NCBI RefSeq assembly: GCF_000971975.1
Contig: NZ_KQ040778.1
Coordinates: forward strand, 186,001-250,000
Length of the DNA: 64,000 nt
Direction: 5' to 3'
From: Paenibacillus algorifonticola
Lineage (GTDB): Bacteria; Bacillota; Bacilli; Paenibacillales; Paenibacillaceae
In this document: one piece after another, positions 57,764-64,000 of the stretch
Position numbering within the stretch: the stretch's first letter is position 1
How the letters are laid out: each line of letters begins with the position of its first letter
Program-made: the position numbers and the translations under genes
The notes under the pieces: generated by a model
Told to the model about the DNA's origin: nothing
Database searches by the model: none
The model's input: only the letters and a program-made list of their open reading frames with translations

Positions 57764-58555
57764 ATGAGCGATTATAAAGCTAAAATAGCAGCCGAGCTGC
57801 GCCAAATAGAAGTGGAGGAACGCGTGCGTATTGTGTATGCCTGCGAGTCAGGCAGCCGTGCATGGGGCTTCCCATCAAAGGACAGTGATTACGATGTAAG
57901 ATTTATTTATGTACGGGAGACAGATTGGTATTTATCGATTTTTGAGCAGCGCGATGTGATCGAACGCCCGATCAGCGACATGCTCGATATTAACGGCTGG
58001 GATTTGAAAAAGGCGCTAAATTTATTCCGTAAATCGAACCCGCCGCTGCTGGAATGGCTGCAATCGCCGATCAACTATTTAGAGGAAACGACGGTAGCGG
58101 AGCAAATTCGCAAGCTGCTCCCGGCGAGCTTCTCGCCACGTTCCAGCATCTTTCATTACCTGCATATGGCGAAAGGAAACTTTCGCGAGTATTTGCAGGG
58201 CGACCAAGTGAAAATTAAAAAATATTTCTACGTGCTGCGCCCAGTGCTCGCCTGCCAGTGGGTTGAAGAGCGTGGCACTGTGCCGCCTCTGTCATTTGAG
58301 GAGCTGGTGCATGAACTTCTGCCGGAATCGTTGCTTAAGCATGAGGTGCTGACGCTGCTTGATCGCAAGAAAGCGGGCATTGAGCTGGATTTAGAGCCGA
58401 AAATCAGCGTTATTAACGATTTTCTAGCTAGGCGCATCGCCTATTATGAGGAAGTGGCAAAGCAAGCGCCAGCTTCGGGGCAGAAGCAGGATCAAGCGCT
58501 GGATGAACTATTTCGCTCGGCACTTCGGGAAGTATGGGGGCCGGGCGCGGTATAG
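57764..58555 (+). CDS. predicted nucleotidyltransferase (COG3541, YcgL-like)
   Basis: 263 residues, about the length of B. subtilis YcgL. Catalytic pattern G-S-x-D-x-D: GSRAWGFPSKDSDYDVRF (Gly30, Ser31, Asp42, Asp44). Central and C-terminal helical region (FLARRIAYYEEV). In this context it may add nucleotides to repaired RNA ends; inference. AAAGGAGGG precedes ATG. First gene behind the attenuator. Confidence 0.88.
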   Translation: MSDYKAKIAAELRQIEVEERVRIVYACESGSRAWGFPSKDSDYDVRFIYVRETDWYLSIFEQRDVIERPISDMLDINGWDLKKALNLFRKSNPPLLEWLQSPINYLEETTVAEQIRKLLPASFSPRSSIFHYLHMAKGNFREYLQGDQVKIKKYFYVLRPVLACQWVEERGTVPPLSFEELVHELLPESLLKHEVLTLLDRKKAGIELDLEPKISVINDFLARRIAYYEEVAKQAPASGQKQDQALDELFRSALREVWGPGAV

Positions 58556-58613
58556 GGCAGCAGGTAAGGCGGCAGGGCGCAGCCGCAGCATAAGAAACGA
58601 GGAAATTTAGATT

Positions 58614-60032
58614 ATGTTACAAAACTATTATCAACAAGTGAAGCTGCCATCGGGGCAGGTGCATGTATATGCGGGGCCAGAGCTGTTCGCTGCGCTGGAT
58701 TATAAAGTTTTTGAGCTTGCAAACAACAATTTGCAAATACCGAATCAAGTTTATATGGGTTACACGCCTGACGTTCATGTTGGTGTAGGTACGTGCATTG
58801 GAACGACCGCGGTATGGAATGTGGAGGACGGCTACGTCTCGCCTTCGATTGTCGGCAGCGATATTGGCTGCGGCATGCGGGTTCATTTGACCAATTTGCA
58901 CAAGGATGAATTGAAGGATGTGAAGCTGCGCCGCAAGCTGGTGAAGGCAATTGAGAAATATTTGCCGATGGAAGAGCATGGGCGGGGCCATTTTTCAGAT
59001 ATTCGCTTAGAGCATGTTGTGAAAAAAGGATTGCATGGCTTGCCGAAAAAATATATTCCGGACGCCTATACACCGCGCAAAGCGACTTCGCTGACGCATG
59101 TGGAAAGCAGCAAATTTTATGTGGAGGGCGGTGCGCTGGGCTTGTTCCCAGAACGGGTATGGCATCGCTCGCATAGGCAGCTGGGAACGCTCGGCGGCGG
59201 CAATCATTTTGCTGAAATTCAGGCGATTGAAATTCCTGAGGAAAACCGCGAAATCGCGGAAGCATGGGGCTTGACCGACGGTCAGGTCGTCATCATGATT
59301 CATTCCGGCTCGCGTGCATGGGGCGGCTCGGTGAGCCAATATTGCAGCAGCAATATGACTAAAATGATGAAAGCCGAAGGGCTTGGCACTGCCGATCCAA
59401 AGCTGGTGTTCGCACCGCTTGCGCATGAGCTTGGCAAAGATTATGTTGAGCTGATGTATTCCGCCCTCAACTATGCGGTCGTCAACCGCCATTTGATCGC
59501 TTATGCGATTCGCGAAGCGGGCAAGGATGTTTTTGGCAGCAAATTTGAAATGTCGACGCTTTATGATCTCATGCACAATTACGCGTGGGAGGAAGAGCAT
59601 GACGGGCATTCGTATTTCGTTCATCGCAAAGGGGCGACAAGAGCGCTCCCTGCGCAGCATCCGGATAATCCTGAGCCTTACAAGGAAACCGGGCATCCGG
59701 CGCTTATTCCTGGCTCGATGGGCTCCTCCTCCTACATTATGGTGGGCAAGCCGGGAGGCCGCGACAATTATCATTCCATCTGCCATGGCGCTGGACGCAT
59801 CCGCTCGCGGAGTGCAAGCAAACGGCTCATTACAGTTGAAGAGTTTGCTGCATCGATGCGGGTAGGGATGGAGGACGAAATTGTTCTCAACCAGCGCTCG
59901 CTGGAGTCGATGGTCGATGAGTCGCCGCAGGCGTACAAGGATGTTGATCAAATTATTGAGAGCGTCGTTGGCGCTGGACTGGCCGAGGTTGTGGCCAAAT
60001 GCAAGCCGCTGGCAACGGTTAAGGGGGCTTAA
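58614..60032 (+). CDS. rtcB2: RtcB-family RNA ligase, copy 2
   Basis: 472 residues, similar to copy 1 along its full length (for example GVGTCIGTTAVWN, SPSIVGSDIGCGMRVH in both) but clearly divergent. Active-site residues are present: SDIGCGMRVH, GGGNHFAEIQ, HSGSRAWG and CHGAGRIRSR. Unlike copy 1 it has no N-terminal extension and has an additional insert at ALGLFPERVWHRSH. It follows the nucleotidyltransferase by 58 bases and kptA follows by three bases. Confidence 0.95.
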   Translation: MLQNYYQQVKLPSGQVHVYAGPELFAALDYKVFELANNNLQIPNQVYMGYTPDVHVGVGTCIGTTAVWNVEDGYVSPSIVGSDIGCGMRVHLTNLHKDELKDVKLRRKLVKAIEKYLPMEEHGRGHFSDIRLEHVVKKGLHGLPKKYIPDAYTPRKATSLTHVESSKFYVEGGALGLFPERVWHRSHRQLGTLGGGNHFAEIQAIEIPEENREIAEAWGLTDGQVVIMIHSGSRAWGGSVSQYCSSNMTKMMKAEGLGTADPKLVFAPLAHELGKDYVELMYSALNYAVVNRHLIAYAIREAGKDVFGSKFEMSTLYDLMHNYAWEEEHDGHSYFVHRKGATRALPAQHPDNPEPYKETGHPALIPGSMGSSSYIMVGKPGGRDNYHSICHGAGRIRSRSASKRLITVEEFAASMRVGMEDEIVLNQRSLESMVDESPQAYKDVDQIIESVVGAGLAEVVAKCKPLATVKGA

Positions 60033-60035
60033 GCG

Positions 60036-60611
60036 ATGTTAACGGATAAACGGGAAAAAAGCCTCAGCAAGATGATGACCAAAATTTTGCGGCATGCGCC
60101 CGAAAAGTTTGGCATCCTGCTCGATGAAGCCGACGGCTCCTGCTTGCTTAGCGAGCTGCTGGCTGCCATTAACCGGCAGCCGGATTGGAGCAGCATAACG
60201 GAAGCGCATATTCGTTATGTTGTGGAGCGCTCTTCGAAGCAGCGCTTTGAGCTTGCAGACGGGCGCATTCGCGCCCGTTATGGGCATAGCGTGCAAAAGG
60301 TGAGCTATCCGGCTGCGGTGCCGCCTGAAGTATTGTATCATGGCACGAATGAAGCGGTAGTGGCGGCGATTTTGCGCGAAGGCATTCAAGCGATGGGCCG
60401 CCAGTATTGCCATCTGTCGGAGGGGCTGGATTTTGCAGCCCTCGCGGGCAGCCGCAAGGGCAAGCTCGTGATTTTGGAAGTGGATACGCAGCTCGCTGCA
60501 GAGCATGGCGTTATTTTTTATTATGCAGGCAATGAGGTTTGGCTTGCAGAGGAGATTCCGGCGGCATGCTGTCGGATATATGATTTGCCGATGGATACGG
60601 AGAAATCTTAG
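60036..60611 (+). CDS. kptA: RNA 2'-phosphotransferase (KptA/Tpt1)
   Basis: 191 residues. Transfers a splice-junction 2'-phosphate from RNA to NAD. Motifs: LSKMMTKILRHAPEKFGI, RIRARYGHS, LYHGT and CHLSEGLDFA, the Arg-His-Arg-Arg type catalytic set. Curious partner: RtcB ligation does not leave a 2'-phosphate, so its substrate here may be other 2'- or 5'-phosphorylated RNA. AAGGGGG in the end of rtcB2 serves as the ribosome site. Last gene of the operon. Confidence 0.94.
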   Translation: MLTDKREKSLSKMMTKILRHAPEKFGILLDEADGSCLLSELLAAINRQPDWSSITEAHIRYVVERSSKQRFELADGRIRARYGHSVQKVSYPAAVPPEVLYHGTNEAVVAAILREGIQAMGRQYCHLSEGLDFAALAGSRKGKLVILEVDTQLAAEHGVIFYYAGNEVWLAEEIPAACCRIYDLPMDTEKS

Positions 60612-60838
60612 GCAAAAGAGTTACAATTTTAGCAGAGGTAATCGTAGCCGTTTTTTGGTGCGAATGTGAAGCTCACATGAAATCCCTAGGGGATTCGCAC
60701 CTCAGAAAATGTCGATTGATGTCGTTTTTGAGGGAGTGTTTAAAAAGTCAACATTTTAATCATATGAGCTTAGCATTGTTTTTCTTGAAAAGATTATGAA
60801 TTGATGCCATGATGGGATCAATTGTATGTATTTTCGCT
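60612..60838 (+). promoter_or_regulatory. CRISPR leader, type I-C-like
   Basis: AT-rich 3' half adjoining the first repeat; contains a perfect inverted repeat GGTGCGAAT (60658-60666) and ATTCGCACC (60694-60702). Leaders of type I-C arrays often carry such a motif. Its side is supported by repeat degeneration at the other end of the array. Confidence 0.7.
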
Positions 60839-61744
60839 GTCGCACTCCGTATGGAGTGTGTGGATTGAAACCAATCTTTTGTCGCCAGCATCTCATATTC
60901 CCTGCAAGTCGCACTCCGTATGGAGTGTGTGGATTGAAACTTGTCACCCGTCTCATTAAGTAGATCAATGACCAGTCGCACTCCGTATGGAGTGTGTGGA
61001 TTGAAACTTGGCCTACAACGTCAAAGTATTAGGCGAAGGTGTCGCACTCCGTATGGAGTGTGTGGATTGAAACATCGGGGTTTCGTAACCAGCTCAAAAT
61101 CTGGTAAAGTCGCACTCCGTATGGAGTGTGTGGATTGAAACAACGAGGTATGCATGGAATTGGATATGCTCAAGCGTCGCACTCCGTATGGAGTGCGTGG
61201 ATTGAAACTTGAAAACTCAGATTTGAATTCTCAGGATTTTTTTGTCGCACTCCGTATAGAGTGCGTGGATTGAAACCGCCGTCTACCAGCTCGATATGAG
61301 GCTCTTTTGCGTCGCACTCCGTATGGAGTGCGTGGATTGAAACCACTTCCGTACAAGCGCCGAGCTAATCCCCAGCTGTCGCACTCCGTATGGAGTGCGT
61401 GGATTGAAACACCTCGCTCTCAGGTAATCTACATCATAAATTGCGTCGCACTCCGTATGGAGTGCGTGGATTGAAACAAGCTGCGTTAGCTTGCCATCTG
61501 CGTCTTTCAGGTCGCACTCCGTATGGAGTGCGTGGATTGAAACTTTAACAACCTGCCTACAAGGTCATCCTCATGCCAGTCGCACTCCGTATGGAGTGCG
61601 TGGATTGAAACTGTAAATTGGCGTTGGAGTTACAGGCATGAATGGTCGCACTCCGTATGGAGTGCGTGGATTGAAACAATGTTTTTTTAAATGCATCATG
61701 TCGGTTTTTGAGTCGCACTCCGTATGGAGTGCATGGATTGAAAC
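60839..61744 (+). CRISPR. CRISPR array, type I-C repeats, 14 repeats and 13 spacers
   Basis: The 33-bp repeat begins GTCGCACTCCGTATGGAGTG and ends GTGGATTGAAAC, the type I-C pattern. Repeats start at 60839, 60908, 60975, 61041, 61109, 61176, 61244, 61311, 61378, 61445, 61511, 61579, 61645 and 61712. Spacers are 33-36 bp and all different. Repeats 1-5 have TGTGTGG, repeats 6-13 TGCGTGG; repeat 7 has one extra change (TATAGAG) and repeat 14 is altered (TGCATGG), marking the old end. No cas gene is in the window. Confidence 0.98.
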
Positions 61745-61833
61745 GTTATATCAAAGGCGCAGTTCTTCCATCCAGACACAACCCGTCTTTCGTACCTGCA
61801 CGGAACAGTATGATGATAGGCTAAAATCGTGAA

Positions 61834-61862
61834 GGCCGCAAGCGATGCTTGCGGCTTTTTCG
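61834..61862 (+). terminator. terminator behind the CRISPR array
   Basis: GCCGCAAGC-GAT-GCTTGCGGC then T5. Confidence 0.88.
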
Positions 61863-61917
61863 GCGTGACTGGACCATTTATGGACAGATGGGGCAAGTTT
61901 TCATTTTGTGATGACGA

Positions 61918-61929
61918 ATGGATTGAAAC
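61918..61929 (+). repeat. eroded CRISPR repeat end
   Basis: ATGGATTGAAAC matches the last 12 bases of the altered repeat 14, 173 bases beyond the array and after a terminator. Confidence 0.5.
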
Positions 61930-62053
61930 GTAGTTTGCGTTGTGTGAAAATAGAGGGTAATGACCGTCTTTGCTTGTCAATGAAAGAGATCGTGATTCGG
62001 TGCTTAAACGAGAAAAGAGGTAAACTCGTTACTATATAGTAGGAGTGAAAGTG

Positions 62054-64000
62054 ATGCAGCAGGAAAGCAAAACAGCTGTAGGTACCGGCAGGAGGCAGCT
62101 TATCGCCGTTCTGCTCCAAGGCGGGCAATATGAGCTTGATTGGCAGGAGGAGACCTTGCAGTCCGATTCGGAATTCAGCGGGCAAGCCCTTCAAGATGAG
62201 CTGTACAAGCTGTTTCGTGAAAATCCGGACGAATTTCTGCTAGACCTGGCTTTAAAACGGCAGAAGGAGACGTTGTCGGAGTCGCTCAGATTTTTGCAGC
62301 GTATGGGGACCGCATTCGTGAGAGGAATGGCGCGCCATCCTGAATTGGAAGGGCAGCGCGATGCGGTTGTCCTTCCGCTGGAGAAAGAGGATGTACAGGA
62401 ATGGCTGGCAGCTGCCCCGTATCTGATTGGATCGCCATTTTTGGACAAAAACTGGATAGAGGAGCTTTGGGGTGGCCTGCATCGCGCTTTTGCAGCTCGT
62501 GTAAATCGGCATAGCGGCAGCATGGCGCAATGGTTTGTGGATAGCGGGTCTGCTTTCCAGCCAGCAGGGCGTGTCTACTTCCACCTCGTAGAGAGCAAGG
62601 AAGGGAGTGAGTTTCCCTTTTCTTTCTTGTCCACTTATGCGGCAGAGGAGCAGGAAGCGGGCAAAACAAGACATTTGCCGCTCAAGCAGGCGCTGGTGGA
62701 ATATGGTGAGAACAGCGGCAAGCTGCTGGAACTGCTTTCAACGGTACACCGTGCGGCAGCGCAAAGTGAGCTAATTAGCGAACTGGTGGAGTCCGGCGAT
62801 CTTTTTTATCCAATTGGATTGACTTCTGAAGAAGCGTATGATTTTCTGCGTGAGGTAGCGCTATATGAGGACGCAGGCGTGTTGTGCCGAATTCCCAAAT
62901 GGTGGCGCAGCAAAGCCCATTCGCTTAAGCTAAATGTCAGCGTTGGAGAAAAGCAGCCATCACGTTTAGGTGCAGACGCATTGCTGAGTTTTAATGCTGA
63001 GCTTTGGCTGGGAGATGAAGGGATTTCTGCGGAACAGCTGCGGCAATTGCTTACCGAGCAGGAAGGGCTGGCACTCATCAAGGGCAAATGGGTGGAGGTT
63101 AATCATAAGCGCTTGCAGCAGGCGCTGGATGCTTACGAACGGGCAGAGAAAACCGCTGGTGGTTCGGGCTTAAGCATCATTGAGGCGATGAAGCTTCATA
63201 TGAATGCGGAACGCGTCTTGCAAGTGGATTCGGACAAGGTCGAGATCGAGGTTACGAACGGGCAATGGCTGGAAACGGTTATGGATCGCTTGCAACAGCC
63301 CGGCAGCATTGAAGCTCTTGGCGGTGCCGGGGAGGATTTTCAGGCAAGTCTGCGCGCTTATCAGGAGCGGGGCGTAAGCTGGCTGCATATGATGAAGACG
63401 CTGGGGCTGGGTGCTTGTCTGGCGGACGATATGGGTCTGGGCAAAACGATACAAATTATTGCGCTGCTTAACTACATTCGAAGTGTGCGGCAGGAGCGAG
63501 CCTTGCTCGTCGTTCCGGCTTCACTGATCGGCAATTGGATGAGGGAGATGGGAAAGTTTGCTCCTTCTCTGAATTACTACGTATGCCATCCGTCAGAAAA
63601 TAAATACATTCAACAAGCTGATGCGCTTGGAGAGGGGATTCAGCTCGTACTTACAACCTACGGCATGCTTGCCAAGCATGAGTGGCTGAGTGCGCAAGCG
63701 TGGGACATGCTCATTCTCGATGAAGCTCAAGCCATCAAAAATCCGGGCACTAAGCAGACGAAGCTGGTCAAACAAATCAAAGCCTCCTATCGCATCGCGA
63801 TGACAGGTACGCCGATAGAGAACAGGCTGGGCGATCTATGGTCGCTGTTTGATTTTCTCAATAAAGGGCTGCTCGGAACGGTAAAGGAATTCGGCGCATT
63901 CACGCGTGGACTACGCGATTCCAGCGAGGGCTATGGCAGATTGCGGCAGACGGTGAGTCCATTTATTTTGCGTCGGTTAAAGACGGATCGTACGATCATT
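62054..64000 (+). CDS. SNF2-family helicase (HepA/RapA-like), 3'-truncated
   Basis: The open frame runs from ATG 62054 to the window end (649 codons, incomplete). The N-terminal 300 residues resemble the helicase-associated region of bacterial SNF2 proteins. The helicase domain carries Q-region YQERGVSWL, Walker A DDMGLGKT (about residues 457-464), LLVVPASLIGNW, motif II LDEAQAIKN (about 554) and MTGTPIENR. The C-terminal helicase half lies outside. AGGAGTGA precedes the start. DNA-dependent ATPase; also found near defence systems, but common in Paenibacillus chromosomes. Confidence 0.92.
   Translation, partial: MQQESKTAVGTGRRQLIAVLLQGGQYELDWQEETLQSDSEFSGQALQDELYKLFRENPDEFLLDLALKRQKETLSESLRFLQRMGTAFVRGMARHPELEGQRDAVVLPLEKEDVQEWLAAAPYLIGSPFLDKNWIEELWGGLHRAFAARVNRHSGSMAQWFVDSGSAFQPAGRVYFHLVESKEGSEFPFSFLSTYAAEEQEAGKTRHLPLKQALVEYGENSGKLLELLSTVHRAAAQSELISELVESGDLFYPIGLTSEEAYDFLREVALYEDAGVLCRIPKWWRSKAHSLKLNVSVGEKQPSRLGADALLSFNAELWLGDEGISAEQLRQLLTEQEGLALIKGKWVEVNHKRLQQALDAYERAEKTAGGSGLSIIEAMKLHMNAERVLQVDSDKVEIEVTNGQWLETVMDRLQQPGSIEALGGAGEDFQASLRAYQERGVSWLHMMKTLGLGACLADDMGLGKTIQIIALLNYIRSVRQERALLVVPASLIGNWMREMGKFAPSLNYYVCHPSENKYIQQADALGEGIQLVLTTYGMLAKHEWLSAQAWDMLILDEAQAIKNPGTKQTKLVKQIKASYRIAMTGTPIENRLGDLWSLFDFLNKGLLGTVKEFGAFTRGLRDSSEGYGRLRQTVSPFILRRLKTDRTII

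Noticed and set aside
59007-59951. Minus-strand open frame opposite rtcB2
   Set aside because: rtcB2 carries all catalytic motifs on the other strand; the antisense frame has none.
60756-61138. Open frames across the CRISPR array
   Set aside because: They consist of repeat translations (HSIRSAT, TPYGVCGLK) and are artefacts.

Overview
The window looks like a chromosomal segment of an endospore-forming, Paenibacillus-like Firmicute. The evidence is the Gram-positive ribosome binding sites, TTGACA/TATAAT promoters, a T-box leader, GlnR/TnrA boxes, LiaFSR, AbrB, and sporulation genes (a short acid-soluble spore protein, PrkA, SpoVR, an OxdD-like oxalate decarboxylase). Nothing here fixes the species.

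Layout. 1-1909: the end of an RND exporter and a small membrane protein. 2005-5749: T-box and thrS, a 3D-domain protein whose start lies inside the thrS terminator hairpin, a 43-residue spore protein and a hypothetical. 5788-7268: amt (minus strand) with a strong promoter and GlnR/TnrA box. 7420-10211: liaFSR. 10334-15905: a YugN-like protein, htrA, an OmpR-type two-component pair, ispH. 16099-20186: DAHP synthase, glutamine synthetase (perfect GlnR/TnrA box), serC. 20268-24484: an orphan response regulator, trmL, an AbrB-like regulator, an aminotransferase, a DUF2161 protein. 24748-31625: prkA, a heme sensor transducer with a sigma-D-like promoter, and the ATP-grasp/alpha-E/transglutaminase trio. 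31758-42651: a secreted protein, an ATPase, a RidA protein behind a frameshifted mini-gene, spoVR, oxalate decarboxylase, a broken histidine kinase, a GH51 arabinofuranosidase with its regulator, an NlpC/P60 protein. 42954-47089: odhAB. 47655-51706: an SLH protein, HD hydrolase, YhaM, HNH nuclease, DUF4190 protein.

51871-60611 is the most notable part: an RNA-repair island. Two WYL regulators are transcribed away from rtcB1; next come a 564-base non-coding gap with a tRNA-like T-arm, a slipin gene, a transcription-attenuation leader with a 28-codon upstream ORF, then a COG3541 nucleotidyltransferase, a second rtcB and kptA. The leader peptide resembles macrolide-sensing ErmC-type leaders, and part of its coding sequence is exactly complementary to the terminator. 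This suggests that the second RNA-repair operon is switched by ribosome stalling. That is inference; the elements themselves are visible.

60620-64000: a type I-C CRISPR leader and array (14 repeats, 13 spacers) with no cas genes in the window, then a truncated SNF2 helicase. A dispersed perfect inverted repeat (arms beginning GTTATCCCCTTAG) occurs twice complete and once as a half copy in intergenic DNA. No insertion sequence, rRNA or complete tRNA gene was seen.
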